Of a DNA stretch of 64,000 nucleotides, positions 8,093 to 16,995 are shown in pieces. The notes under the pieces are model-generated. The model was not told the origin of the DNA. It ran no database searches and was given only the letters and a program-made list of their open reading frames with translations. The first letter of the stretch is position 1. Every line of letters starts with the position of its first letter. Made by a program: the position numbers and the translations under genes. Origin of the DNA: Flavobacterium sp. (lineage in GTDB: Bacteria; Bacteroidota; Bacteroidia; Flavobacteriales; Flavobacteriaceae); assembly GCF_030146175.1 (NCBI RefSeq), contig NZ_JASLCE010000073.1, positions 15,732 through 79,731 on the forward strand. Direction: 5' to 3'.

Positions 8093-11000
8093 CTTTCTTA
8101 AAATAGTTTTGAACCTTCTGGTTAAAATTTGGGCGCAAAGGTAAGCTTTGTCGGTTTAAAATTTCAACACTATTCAAATATTCTTTTAAAGCAGCAGGTA
8201 ATTGATTACCAGAACCATTAAATTCTTTTTTATTGGTTTGCGACTGCCTCTTATTTTCTTCCCCCTGTTGCTGGATCGCATTATCCAATTTTAATAGTTC
8301 GTGCTTCAGGTTTAACATCCGTTGTAAGGTTTCGTTTTTAAAACCTTTGTTTAATAATTGCTTCTCAATATCCTTCATCTGGTTCAGTGCATTCTGACCA
8401 TTTCCTCCCATTCCTTCTTTTTCCAAAGCCTTTTGTAATGCTTCACGAAGGCGCTGTTGCTCTTTATAAATTTCTAAAATTTCACCTGCATCGCCTTCGC
8501 CATCATTTCCGTCTTTTCCATCCGATCCTTCTTTTCCCTCTTTACCGCCTTTGTTCGGTTTTCCATCACCAGGCTTTTCACCTTTTCCTTTTTTCATTCC
8601 CTCTTTCATCTTTTCACTCAGTCCTTCCTGCTTTTTGATGATGTCCGGTAATTGCATACCACTTCCTTTACTACCCGGTTTTGGTTTTCCTTTTCCCTGA
8701 CCGGACGATTGCATTTGCATTTCCATCTGCATTTGGTTCATCACATCACTTAGAAAATCAGCTAATTTATTCGAAGACGTAATCGTATACTGTTGATGCG
8801 AAACACCACGACCAATGTTATTATCTGTAAAATTGGTTAGCGATTTATCGATGTTGTAATGTACGTTCCCTACTTCACTCGTGATCATTTCGGTGATTTT
8901 AGGATTGCGTAACGACATCGCAAAAAGACTATCATCGACATGTTTGAACTGTAATTTTAAATCCTGTTGCTTTTTCAACATCTTATTAAAACCAAGACTT
9001 CGATCACCGGACGATTTAAAATTCTTCATCAAACTTTCCTGAGAAAACGAAAAGGCTAATAGATTATCCAGAATCTGACGTAGCATTTTGGTGTCTTCTT
9101 CCAGCTGGTCCATTTCACCAGATTCCATAGATGACTGCATTTGCTGTGCCATCTTTTTCATTTTCTGAGAAGCTGATTTTTGCTTCGGTTTTGCTTTCGA
9201 CTGGTTTTGCTTTTGCAATTCCTCCGAAGCATTTTTCATATCTTCTTTGATTCCTTTCTCCTCTTCTTTGTTTGAAGGAATATCCATTGGTGCTTTTAAA
9301 TCCTGATTTTGTTTTTCAAGGTCGCGAAGATCTTCCTGAAGTTTATTAAAATCTTCGTTAATCTTATCCTGATCCTTTTTATTGTTGTCGTTACTATCGG
9401 AAAGTTTGTCTTGTTTTTCACTTAACTTATCCAGTTTGTCCGCTAACTGTTCCGCCTTTTTTTCAACATAAAAACGTTTCGTAAGTTCAACCAGCTGCTC
9501 CAGATTTTTTGACTGATCCTTTGTATTTTGTTTTAACTTATCAATCTTTTCAAAAAGTTCTTCCTCTTTTAACTTGTTCGTTAATTCATCAAGTTCTTTT
9601 AAAAGCTTTTCATTTTTTTCAATTTCCTTTTCATTCTTTTCCAATCGACGCATCAATTCGTCTTTGAACTCATCCTTTTTTTCCGGATTGAATTGCTCCA
9701 GATTGTCTTGCATTTTTTTAGAAAACTCTTTCATCATCTCGTCCTGTTGTTTCTGACGGTTAATGAAATCCTGCACTTTTTTCTGATCTTTAAAATCCAG
9801 GTTTGTTTTTTCTTTTCCTAGTTTTTGTAATTTATCCAGTTCGGATAATTGCTTATCCTGGTTTTTAATTGACTTTTCAAGGCTGTTGATATTACTATTT
9901 TGCTCCTGTAAAATCTTATCTTCTTTTTCTTCGGCCGTTAATTCACGATGTGAAAAAACAGAAGACTTGGAACTTTTGAAATTATGAATGGCATCATTAT
10001 CAAAAATCTCAAAATAATAATCGTATTCCACTCCGGGTTGAATCGTTAAACCATTTGGAAACGTATATACAAACTGATCAAATGTTTCACGTTTTACCGG
10101 AATGGTTCCACGGGAAACCTGAATTGGTTTTTCTTTCGAATAATAAACCACGTGTAACTTAGTCAATCCATAATCATCGGAAACCTGACCAATCACCATA
10201 TTCTTTTTCAACTTTAACGAATCCGGAGCCGATTGTACCGAAATAGTCGGAAACTGATCTTTAACGGTCGTAATCTGATACTGTAATTTTTCGTGATCCG
10301 TTACCTTTTCATTTGAAGTAAGTATTTGATATTCTGTATTTTGAAGTATTCTTTTGGATAAACTAAATTGATTTTCATTGCGTTTAAATGCATCATTAAC
10401 CGTAGCATCTTTCCAAACCACTTTGCTCGTTGCCAACGCATTAACTTTCCAGGTAATTGATGTTCCTTCCGGTACGATGGCATTACCATTACCTTGAATC
10501 AATTCCGGTTTTTTTCCGAGGTAGGAAGGAAAGTTCAATACCATTTCAAAATTAGCAATGGTCGGAACCGCCACGACATTTACCTGATAGGTATTCGAAA
10601 CGACTTCGTTGGCCAACAGTTTAAAATCGGTATTCTTTGTAATCTTTTCAAACTGATATTGAAATACACCCGGTCGTACCGTTTCTAAATAATAATTTTC
10701 ATTACCAATGGCAATCATGGCATTTTCGGGAATCACATTTCCATTGGTCTTGACCTGTAGTAAAAAATCCTGACCTTGTTCGGCAGTTAAATTTTTATTG
10801 ATAATCTGAAAACTAAAAGGAGCCGGTGGTGTATATTCTTTTTTGTAATGCACTACCCGATCCAAACTTTCGGTAATCAGATTTGAATTTCCGGAAACCA
10901 TAAAAAATAATAAAACCAACAACGGGATTATAGCATATGGAAGATACTTGGTATTCTTTTTAAAGTTAATCGCATTCCCAAACGGAACCGGTTTTAACGA

Positions 11001-11399
11001 TATTGCTTTTTGTTCGATCGAAGCCAATAGTAATTCCGATTGATCACTTTGTCCATACAACTGTAAAAAATTAGTCAGTTTATCATTTACTTCCGAAAAG
11101 TGATTACCGATAATTAGTGACGCCTGTTTGTAATCGATTCCCTTTTGTAATTTGAAAAGTTTAAATAACGGAAACAAAATAAACCGTAACAAAAAGAAAA
11201 GTTCTACCAAAATGAATAGCCAGAACAAGACTGTTCTACCCTTTGGTGAAAGCCATAAAAAATGTTCCACGAGCAACGTGACCATAAAATACAGCAAACC
11301 AAAACCGGTAAAAAGAATAATTCCTTTTAGCAATTCGTTCGTATAAAACTTTTTTATAAAGTCTTCAAGCTTTTGAAATATCAGTTCTTTCGTTTCCAA
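8085..11399 (-). CDS. DUF4175-family large membrane/coiled-coil protein
   Basis: A 1104-residue protein with two N-terminal transmembrane segments (about residues 24-44 and 57-78) and a third near 152-170. A beta-rich, presumably extracytoplasmic region of some 300 residues follows. Then comes a very long Lys/Glu/Gln/Asp-rich helical region (about 480-880) and a low-complexity Gly/Lys stretch (GKGKPKPGSKGSGMQLPD and following). This layout matches the DUF4175 proteins of Bacteroidetes, whose function is not known. It heads a minus-strand unit with ybeY and mnmG, and its start faces the long gap before gltX. Imperfect parS-like sequences occur inside it at 10104-10119 and 11263-11278. Confidence 0.8.
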   Translation of the reverse strand: METKELIFQKLEDFIKKFYTNELLKGIILFTGFGLLYFMVTLLVEHFLWLSPKGRTVLFWLFILVELFFLLRFILFPLFKLFKLQKGIDYKQASLIIGNHFSEVNDKLTNFLQLYGQSDQSELLLASIEQKAISLKPVPFGNAINFKKNTKYLPYAIIPLLVLLFFMVSGNSNLITESLDRVVHYKKEYTPPAPFSFQIINKNLTAEQGQDFLLQVKTNGNVIPENAMIAIGNENYYLETVRPGVFQYQFEKITKNTDFKLLANEVVSNTYQVNVVAVPTIANFEMVLNFPSYLGKKPELIQGNGNAIVPEGTSITWKVNALATSKVVWKDATVNDAFKRNENQFSLSKRILQNTEYQILTSNEKVTDHEKLQYQITTVKDQFPTISVQSAPDSLKLKKNMVIGQVSDDYGLTKLHVVYYSKEKPIQVSRGTIPVKRETFDQFVYTFPNGLTIQPGVEYDYYFEIFDNDAIHNFKSSKSSVFSHRELTAEEKEDKILQEQNSNINSLEKSIKNQDKQLSELDKLQKLGKEKTNLDFKDQKKVQDFINRQKQQDEMMKEFSKKMQDNLEQFNPEKKDEFKDELMRRLEKNEKEIEKNEKLLKELDELTNKLKEEELFEKIDKLKQNTKDQSKNLEQLVELTKRFYVEKKAEQLADKLDKLSEKQDKLSDSNDNNKKDQDKINEDFNKLQEDLRDLEKQNQDLKAPMDIPSNKEEEKGIKEDMKNASEELQKQNQSKAKPKQKSASQKMKKMAQQMQSSMESGEMDQLEEDTKMLRQILDNLLAFSFSQESLMKNFKSSGDRSLGFNKMLKKQQDLKLQFKHVDDSLFAMSLRNPKITEMITSEVGNVHYNIDKSLTNFTDNNIGRGVSHQQYTITSSNKLADFLSDVMNQMQMEMQMQSSGQGKGKPKPGSKGSGMQLPDIIKKQEGLSEKMKEGMKKGKGEKPGDGKPNKGGKEGKEGSDGKDGNDGEGDAGEILEIYKEQQRLREALQKALEKEGMGGNGQNALNQMKDIEKQLLNKGFKNETLQRMLNLKHELLKLDNAIQQQGEENKRQSQTNKKEFNGSGNQLPAALKEYLNSVEILNRQSLPLRPNFNQKVQNYFKKDD
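10104..10119. other. Degenerate parS-like sequence (13 of 16)
   Basis: GGTTCCACGGGAAACC lies within the DUF4175 coding region and differs from TGTTCCACGTGAAACA at three positions. A half-site, TGTTTCACGT, starts 21 bases earlier at 10083. Probably weak or chance. Confidence 0.25.
11263..11278. other. Degenerate parS-like sequence (13 of 16)
   Basis: TGTTCCACGAGCAACG lies within the 5' part of the DUF4175 gene. The first nine bases match parS and the second half is imperfect. Recorded because it lies next to the candidate origin. Confidence 0.25.
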
Positions 11400-12272
11400 A
11401 TTATCAAAATTTGTTTATAACCGATAAAATTACAATTTTAATCGAAACAGGAATTAACTATTTTACAGAAGAAACAACGTTTGGAGAGGAAAGAACAAAG
11501 AAGGAAGAAACAAGAGAAAGGAATTAATTCAAAGAAGTTGTCAACAAACATTAAAATAATAAAAAAAGATCTTTTAAAAATTTTAAAAAATTTGTTTGTT
11601 ATTATAGCTTGTTAATAGTGGCAATAACTTTTAAATTTTTCTTCTTATTTTGGAGTTATACAATTTTATCCGGTTTTATTAACAGTGTTGTTTATCGATA
11701 AAGCTTTAGAAATGAAGTCTTTTTAAAACGTTATTAACAATGGTGAATAAACCGTTTATACTTATTTTTATTAATAAGTTTACTTGTTAATTTCTGTTAA
11801 TAACTGTTGACTATCTATTAATAATTTCAAAACAAATTTTAAAAAATAGATTTGGTTATTTCATTTGGGTTTTGGATTAGCAAATTTTAGGATACAACCA
11901 AAAATCTTTTATAAATTTCTATCTAAAGTTATAAACAATCTATGTTAACTTATAATTAACTGAAAATCAATACTATGTAAATTTGTATTAACATAGCTCA
12001 TTTTTAATGTTAAAATGATATAAAGTTTACTGATTTACAGGGTTTTATATTGAATAATCAGCAATGTCAATTTGTTAATTACCTTATATACTATAATGTA
12101 TTTTGAAGAACGTTACCGATTTGATAAAGCAAAGGTATTTTTATCGGGAAAGATTGCGAAAAATACTTTTCAGATAGGATAAACAGTAAATGAACCTATT
12201 TATAAACAGTATCGGATAAAATAATTCGAAGGAAAAAAGCATAATTGTATCTTTGCGTAAAATTTTTAAAAA
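11400..12272. other. Long A+T-rich non-coding region, candidate replication origin
   Basis: There are 873 bases without any plausible gene, between divergent genes. The 9-mer TTATTAACA occurs exactly at 11676-11684 and 11731-11739, and inverted at 11795-11803. One-mismatch versions lie near 11610, 11929, 11985, 12073 and 12200. The 9-mer differs from the E. coli DnaA box TTATCCACA at two central positions. A nearly pure A/T block (about 11555-11610, with GATCTTTT) could serve as an unwinding element. A cluster of parS sites lies 4-6 kb to the left. The origin assignment is inference; the motif counts are read directly. Confidence 0.5.
12248..12255 (+). promoter_or_regulatory. Promoter -7 element of gltX
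   Basis: TATCTTTG matches the Bacteroidetes -7 consensus TAnnTTTG and lies 17 bases before the gltX ATG. No clean TTG -33 element is seen; a TTCG occurs at about the right distance. Confidence 0.6.
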
Positions 12273-13784
12273 ATGTCAAAGCCAGTTCGTGTGCGATTTG
12301 CACCTAGTCCTACAGGACCTTTACATATAGGAGGCGTTAGAACCGCTTTATTTAATTATTTATTTGCTAAAAAACACGGTGGTACGTTTTACCTTCGGAT
12401 TGAAGATACCGATCAGAACCGTTTTGTACCCGGAGCGGAAGCATATATTATGGAAGCTTTGGAATGGTTAGGTATTGCGCCGGATGAAACAATTGGTAAA
12501 AATGAAAAATTCGGACCGTACCGTCAGAGTGAACGTAAAGAACTTTATAAGGGATATGCCGACCAACTTATTAACAGTGGTTGGGCGTATTATGCTTTTG
12601 ATACAGCCGAAAGTCTGGATAACCTGCGTAAAACCGCCGAACAGGAAGGTAAAACCTTTATCTACAACCATACGGTTCGCGAGCAATTGGATAATTCACT
12701 TACCCATTCGGCCGAACAAGTTGCGGAACGTATTAACAATGGTGAAGAATATGTGATCCGTTTTAAAACACCGGTTGGAGAAACTTTACACTTGAATGAC
12801 ATTATCCGTGGCGATATTAAATTTGATACCAATTTATTAGACGATAAAGTATTGTTTAAAAGTGACGGAATGCCAACCTATCACCTGGCGAATATTGTAG
12901 ACGACCATTTAATGGAAACGTCTCATGTGATCCGTGGTGAAGAATGGTTGCCTTCCCTACCCTTACACGAATTGTTATACAAAGCTTTCGGATGGGAAGC
13001 TCCAAAATTTGCACACTTACCGTTAATTTTAAAACCGGTTGGAAATGGAAAACTTTCCAAACGTGACGGAGATAAACTTGGATTCCCTGTATTTCCATTG
13101 GATTGGAACGATCCGGTTTCGGGAGAAAAATCGTCGGGATACCGCGAAAAAGGATTTTTCCCAGGTGCAGTTGTTAACTTCCTGGCTTTATTAGGATGGA
13201 ACGACGGAACCGATCAGGAGTTATTCACATTGGAAGAATTGGTTGCGAAGTTTGATTTAGGACGTGTACACAAAGCCGGTGCGAAATTTGACCCGGAAAA
13301 AAACAAATGGTTTAACCACCATTATCTGGTACAACAATCCGATGCTTCTCTTGCTCAACCATTTGATATTATTTTAAAAGAAAAAGGAATTAACAAAGAC
13401 ATCGCTTATGTTGAAAAAGTAGTAGGACTGGTAAAAGAGCGTGCTACTTTTGTAACCGACTTATACGATTTATCGGATTTCTTTTTTGTAGCGCCAGCTG
13501 CCTACGATGAAAAAGCCGCTAAAAACTGGAAAGAAGACACCGGTTCGATCATGCAGGAATTGATTTCAGTTGTTGAAAACATTGGTGACTTTACTTCGGT
13601 AAACATTGAAACGATTGTAAAGGACTGGATGACCAAAAATGAGATTGGAATGGGTAAAGTGATGCAACCGTTCCGTTTGAGCCTTGTAGGTGCTTTAAAA
13701 GGCCCGCATTTGTTCGATATCGTCGAAATGATCGGAAAAGAAGAAACCGTACAGCGAATTCAAAAAGCAATTAGTACTTTATAA
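12273..13784 (+). CDS. gltX: Glutamate--tRNA ligase
   Basis: Class I aminoacyl-tRNA synthetase charging tRNA-Glu. The N-terminus RFAPSPTGPLHIGG holds the HIGH-type ATP site (residues 18-21), and KLSKR at 260-264 is the KMSKS element. IRGEEWLPSLPLH, diagnostic for GluRS, is present. The 503-residue length is standard. There is no tRNA gene next to it. It is transcribed alone away from the candidate origin, with a -7 element just upstream and a strong terminator just downstream. Confidence 0.97.
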   Translation: MSKPVRVRFAPSPTGPLHIGGVRTALFNYLFAKKHGGTFYLRIEDTDQNRFVPGAEAYIMEALEWLGIAPDETIGKNEKFGPYRQSERKELYKGYADQLINSGWAYYAFDTAESLDNLRKTAEQEGKTFIYNHTVREQLDNSLTHSAEQVAERINNGEEYVIRFKTPVGETLHLNDIIRGDIKFDTNLLDDKVLFKSDGMPTYHLANIVDDHLMETSHVIRGEEWLPSLPLHELLYKAFGWEAPKFAHLPLILKPVGNGKLSKRDGDKLGFPVFPLDWNDPVSGEKSSGYREKGFFPGAVVNFLALLGWNDGTDQELFTLEELVAKFDLGRVHKAGAKFDPEKNKWFNHHYLVQQSDASLAQPFDIILKEKGINKDIAYVEKVVGLVKERATFVTDLYDLSDFFFVAPAAYDEKAAKNWKEDTGSIMQELISVVENIGDFTSVNIETIVKDWMTKNEIGMGKVMQPFRLSLVGALKGPHLFDIVEMIGKEETVQRIQKAISTL

Positions 13785-13790
13785 CGACCA

Positions 13791-13815
13791 AACCTCCTTT
13801 ATAGGAGGTTTTTTT
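13791..13815 (+). terminator. Terminator of gltX
   Basis: Eight-base arms AACCTCCT / AGGAGGTT, a 4-base loop and a run of T, 6 bases after the stop codon. Confidence 0.9.
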
Positions 13816-13861
13816 ATAGAATTTCGTATCTTAACCGAATAAACCATTAAAACTACATTTT

Positions 13862-14839
13862 ATGTTTAGTTACGTTATTATTGTTATTCTCGTATTTCTC
13901 TTTTTAGCCTCGTTTTTTACGGTTAAACAGCAAACATCCGCGATTGTGGAACGTTTTGGAAGATTCAACAGCATCCGTCATTCCGGATTACAATTAAAAA
14001 TTCCGGTTATCGACCGTATTGCCGGTAAAGTGAATTTAAGAATCCAACAGTTGGATGTGATCATTGAAACGAAAACAAAAGATAACGTATTCGTTAAAAT
14101 GAAAGTTTCCGTTCAGTTTAAAGTGATCCAGGATAAAGTATACGACGCGTTTTATAAACTGGAATACCCACACGATCAGATTACGTCGTATGTATTTGAC
14201 GTGGTACGTGCCGAGGTACCAAAATTAAAACTGGATGACGTTTTTGAAAGAAAAGATGACGTTGCAATTGCTGTAAAACGCGAGTTAAATGAAGCGATGA
14301 CAACTTACGGATACGATATTATCAATACGTTGATTACGGATATTGATCCGGATATTCAGGTTAAAAATGCCATGAACCGTATTAATGCCGCCGATCGTGA
14401 AAAAACCGCTGCAGAATATGAAGCGGAAGCCAGTAGAATCCGTATTGTAGCGAAAGCAAAAGCCGAAGCAGAAAGTAAGCGTTTACAAGGTCAGGGTATT
14501 GCCGATCAGCGTCGTGAAATTGCCCGCGGATTGGTAGAAAGTGTGGATGTATTAAATAAAGTAGGAATCAACTCGCAGGAAGCTTCTGCATTAATCGTTG
14601 TAACCCAACATTATGATACGTTACAAGCGATCGGATCGGATACGAATTCGAATCTGATTTTATTACCGAATTCACCACAAGCCGGAAGTGATATGTTAAA
14701 CAACATGGTAGCTTCTTTTACAGCTTCGAATCAGGTTGGTGAAGCGATGAAGAAAGCACAGGGAAAGAAGAAATCAGATGATTCCCACTCCCACAAATCG
14801 GATCATAACGATACCACAGCATTTCCGGAAACGGAATAA
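13862..14839 (+). CDS. SPFH/Band 7 (stomatin-like) membrane protein
   Basis: A 325-residue protein with one N-terminal hydrophobic segment (residues 2-20) and then the SPFH/prohibitin domain (QQTSAIVERFGRF through DVVRAEVPKLKLDDVFERKDD). A charged, Ala/Glu-rich helical stretch near residues 175-225 (AADREKTAAEYEAEASRIR) follows. The tail is Ser/His/Asp rich. Stomatin-like proteins form oligomeric membrane scaffolds, often partnered with proteases or NfeD proteins; no NfeD gene is adjacent here. Single-gene unit between two terminators. Confidence 0.9.
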   Translation: MFSYVIIVILVFLFLASFFTVKQQTSAIVERFGRFNSIRHSGLQLKIPVIDRIAGKVNLRIQQLDVIIETKTKDNVFVKMKVSVQFKVIQDKVYDAFYKLEYPHDQITSYVFDVVRAEVPKLKLDDVFERKDDVAIAVKRELNEAMTTYGYDIINTLITDIDPDIQVKNAMNRINAADREKTAAEYEAEASRIRIVAKAKAEAESKRLQGQGIADQRREIARGLVESVDVLNKVGINSQEASALIVVTQHYDTLQAIGSDTNSNLILLPNSPQAGSDMLNNMVASFTASNQVGEAMKKAQGKKKSDDSHSHKSDHNDTTAFPETE

Positions 14840-14846
14840 ATAAAAC

Positions 14847-14873
14847 AAAAAAAGCGGCATTAGCCGCTTTTTT
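14847..14873 (+). terminator. Bidirectional terminator
   Basis: AAAAAAAGCGGC / GCCGCTTTTTT with an ATTA loop. It serves the SPFH gene on the plus strand and, because it is A/T-flanked on both sides and overlaps the stop of the DUF6327 gene, the minus-strand unit too. Confidence 0.88.
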
Positions 14874-15108
14874 ATTTGAATAACCGGTTAAAAATAAAAC
14901 CGATTAAAAGATTTTGAAGTGTTCCCGATTTCGTAAAAAATGAACCTATGGAACGAACCACTCCGGAAGTAAATACTCTTGGTGTAAGGTCATCCCGTGT
15001 TTTTTCGACTGCATAGACCAAACGTCTGTAATCCAGTTCTTTCTGTACTTTTAAGATTTCCAGTTCACGGTTGATTTCATCATATGACGAATATTTTTTT
15101 CTTTCCAT
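14872..15108 (-). CDS. DUF6327-like small protein
   Basis: A 78-residue protein with a charged helical N-terminal half (SSYDEINRELEILKVQKELD) and a hydrophobic C-terminus (LLIGFIFNRLFK). It resembles the DUF6327 proteins found after YtxH and holin-like genes in flavobacteria; no function is known. It starts 2 bases after the stop of the preceding gene and closes the three-gene unit. Confidence 0.65.
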   Translation of the reverse strand: MERKKYSSYDEINRELEILKVQKELDYRRLVYAVEKTRDDLTPRVFTSGVVRSIGSFFTKSGTLQNLLIGFIFNRLFK

Positions 15109-15110
15109 AA

Positions 15111-15461
15111 TTAATCATTAAAAAAGAATTCGGAGAATTTTTCCAGTATCGGGCCTTCCACGATTTTATCTTTGATATAGTAAACCACGATACAAAGGAT
15201 CAGATAAATGACACCCACAATTAAAAAACCGAGTGCATAACTACCCAACATATTACCTAAAGCAAAGGCACCGGCTATAGACAAGAAAAGTACCATCAAC
15301 ATCAGGAAAATACTCAAAAGAAAAATTTTAAGTATCATCGTAGTCGATTTCATGGCTACTCTAAAAAACCAAAGTTTATAGTAGGCCACGTTGGAGTCGA
15401 ATAATGCTTTGGCATTATCCTGGATTTGTTCGGTATTTTCTTTTAATTTTTCAAAAGCCAT
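15111..15461 (-). CDS. Holin-III/YqjE-like membrane protein
   Basis: A 116-residue protein with a charged N-terminal helix and two long hydrophobic hairpins (around residues 45-66 and 74-97). This is the layout of the small 'phage holin family' or competence-annotated proteins that sit beside YtxH genes. Despite that family name nothing here suggests a prophage. It probably acts with its neighbours as an envelope or stress-related protein, which is inference from gene order. It lies 8 bases from the YtxH gene. Confidence 0.65.
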   Translation of the reverse strand: MAFEKLKENTEQIQDNAKALFDSNVAYYKLWFFRVAMKSTTMILKIFLLSIFLMLMVLFLSIAGAFALGNMLGSYALGFLIVGVIYLILCIVVYYIKDKIVEGPILEKFSEFFFND

Positions 15462-15469
15462 AGCCTACT

Positions 15470-15799
15470 TTATTTTGTTGCTTTAGCGTGTTGTTTTTTA
15501 AGATCGTCCAGTTTTTTTTCTAATGTTGCGATAATATCTTCGGTCTTATTATCAACGTTGGATACTAGATGATCAAATTCACTTTCCAAATCCATTTTGG
15601 CTCTGCTGAATTTATTTTTGAGGTTATGGGTTGCCTCGTTAAACTTGTCTCGTAAGTGATCTCTTTCATGATCGAAACCATCTTTAATTTTTTTTCGGGT
15701 TTTAGATCCTTTATCGGGAGCAAATAAAATTCCGACACCGGCACCGATAGCTGCTCCGGCTAAAAGTGCCAATAATGTGTTACCTGTGTTATTAGACAT
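15470..15799 (-). CDS. YtxH domain protein
   Basis: A 109-residue protein with the Gly/Ala-rich hydrophobic start typical of YtxH (LLAGAAIGAGVGILFAPDKG), then a charged amphipathic helix rich in Lys, Asp and Glu. In Gram-positive and Bacteroidetes genomes YtxH proteins are usually general-stress or envelope proteins of unclear mechanism. It is the first gene of a three-gene minus-strand unit. Its leader carries a direct repeat CGTTAATAA at 15857-15865 and 15868-15876. Confidence 0.8.
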   Translation of the reverse strand: MSNNTGNTLLALLAGAAIGAGVGILFAPDKGSKTRKKIKDGFDHERDHLRDKFNEATHNLKNKFSRAKMDLESEFDHLVSNVDNKTEDIIATLEKKLDDLKKQHAKATK

Positions 15800-15856
15800 A
15801 ATCTCACTTTTTAAAAATTAATAATTATAAACTTACGAATTTAATATTCATAAATA

Positions 15857-15876
15857 CGTTAATAAGTCGTTAATAA
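15857..15876. repeat. Direct repeat CGTTAATAA x2 upstream of the YtxH unit
   Basis: Two copies of CGTTAATAA spaced 11 bases start to start, 58-77 bases before the YtxH start codon. The helical-turn spacing suggests a possible regulator-binding site. The rest of the 15800-16076 gap holds only A+T-rich sequence and the terminator at 16049. Confidence 0.35.
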
Positions 15877-16048
15877 AAACTTGTTTTTTAAAATAATGAG
15901 ATTAAAAGCTATTTTAAAGTGTATTTTTTTAAAGATGTAAAATCTATTTACCTGAAAAAGATAATTGATTTAAAAGCGTTTTATGAAGTCAGTTTTAATA
16001 GATTTTAATAATAATTATTTTTATTTTTATTGATATAATATATAATAG

Positions 16049-16075
16049 AAAAAGGCTTCTTTTTAGAAGCCTTTT
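16049..16075 (-). terminator. Terminator of the sterol-desaturase-like gene
   Basis: Arms AAAAGGCTTCT / AGAAGCCTTTT around a TTTT loop, immediately after the stop on the minus strand. Confidence 0.88.
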
Positions 16076-16076
16076 A

Positions 16077-16991
16077 TCATTTTTGTCTATTTGCTTTTTC
16101 TTCAGCCCGAAGTTTAGCAGACGTTTTAAAATCTCCGGTGTGTGACCATCCCGGTGGATAAAAAATATATTTTAGACGATCGGAAAATTTTAGCCCCGGT
16201 TGGGAAGCATCTCTCCAGATATCTTTCCATTCGTGGAATACAATATTAAGAGGTCCTTTATCTTCTATTTCGGAAGTAAGTCCGAAACGTACTTCTTCAT
16301 AATTCGGATCTTCTTTTTCAAAAGTTCCAAACATACGATCCCAGATAATTAATCCCATTCCCATATTACGATCCAGATAACGAGCGTTCGAAGCATGGTG
16401 TACTCTGTGATGGGATGGTGTTACCAGAATCCATTCTAAAATACCCATACTTTTCACGGTTTTGGTATGTACCCAGGTTCCGTAGATCTGAATAATCGCA
16501 TAAGCGGCCATGATATGCCACGGATTAAAACCTAAAAATGCTATCGGTGAAAAGAACAAATAGCGGTATAAAGGCTGTAAAACCGGTGATCTAAACCCTG
16601 TGGTAATATTAAAATAACCGGAATTATGGTGCGTTACGTGTACAGCCCAGAACATTCTGGAGTGATGATCCACATAATGATGTACATAATAGGCGAAATC
16701 CTGTAAAAGGAAAACACCAATCCAATACCAAACACTGCTGTATTCCAGATCGAAAATGCGGTGTTCGTAAAAGTAGAACATAACCCCAATAGCAAAGGCT
16801 TTCATGATGATGTCCAAACCATAGTTTAGACATGCCATATAAATATTGGTAAGCGTATCTTTCGTATTATAGAAATGCTTTTTATGCGAATAGCTGTAAA
16901 ACATTTCAAATAAGATGATTAGGATATGCAACGGAGCCGAATATAAATATACATTGGCTACGGCCTGTTCTCCAAAAAAATGATCTAACAT
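16077..16991 (-). CDS. Sterol desaturase / fatty acid hydroxylase family protein
   Basis: A 304-residue integral membrane di-iron enzyme. Histidine clusters are present in the family's order: HHYVDHH, then HVTHHN, and later PSHHRVHHASN. About four to five hydrophobic segments surround them. Members hydroxylate or desaturate lipids (fatty acids, sphingolipids, carotenoids, sterols); the substrate is not evident. Flavobacteria make sulfonolipids and ornithine lipids, which are possible targets. It starts 4 bases after the glnS stop, so it is co-transcribed with glnS. Confidence 0.88.
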   Translation of the reverse strand: MLDHFFGEQAVANVYLYSAPLHILIILFEMFYSYSHKKHFYNTKDTLTNIYMACLNYGLDIIMKAFAIGVMFYFYEHRIFDLEYSSVWYWIGVFLLQDFAYYVHHYVDHHSRMFWAVHVTHHNSGYFNITTGFRSPVLQPLYRYLFFSPIAFLGFNPWHIMAAYAIIQIYGTWVHTKTVKSMGILEWILVTPSHHRVHHASNARYLDRNMGMGLIIWDRMFGTFEKEDPNYEEVRFGLTSEIEDKGPLNIVFHEWKDIWRDASQPGLKFSDRLKYIFYPPGWSHTGDFKTSAKLRAEEKANRQK

Positions 16992-16995
16992 AACT

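Noticed and set aside
8387-8638. Open frames on the plus strand opposite the Lys/Glu-rich part of the DUF4175 gene
   Set aside because: They are antisense shadows of low-complexity coding sequence (Phe/Leu/Ser-rich) with no plausible start signals.
12856-13098. Antisense frames within gltX
   Set aside because: They lie wholly inside a well-conserved synthetase gene and show no features of their own.
15111-15461. Holin-like protein as evidence for a prophage
   Set aside because: No other phage gene is near, and this family is a normal partner of YtxH genes in flavobacterial chromosomes.
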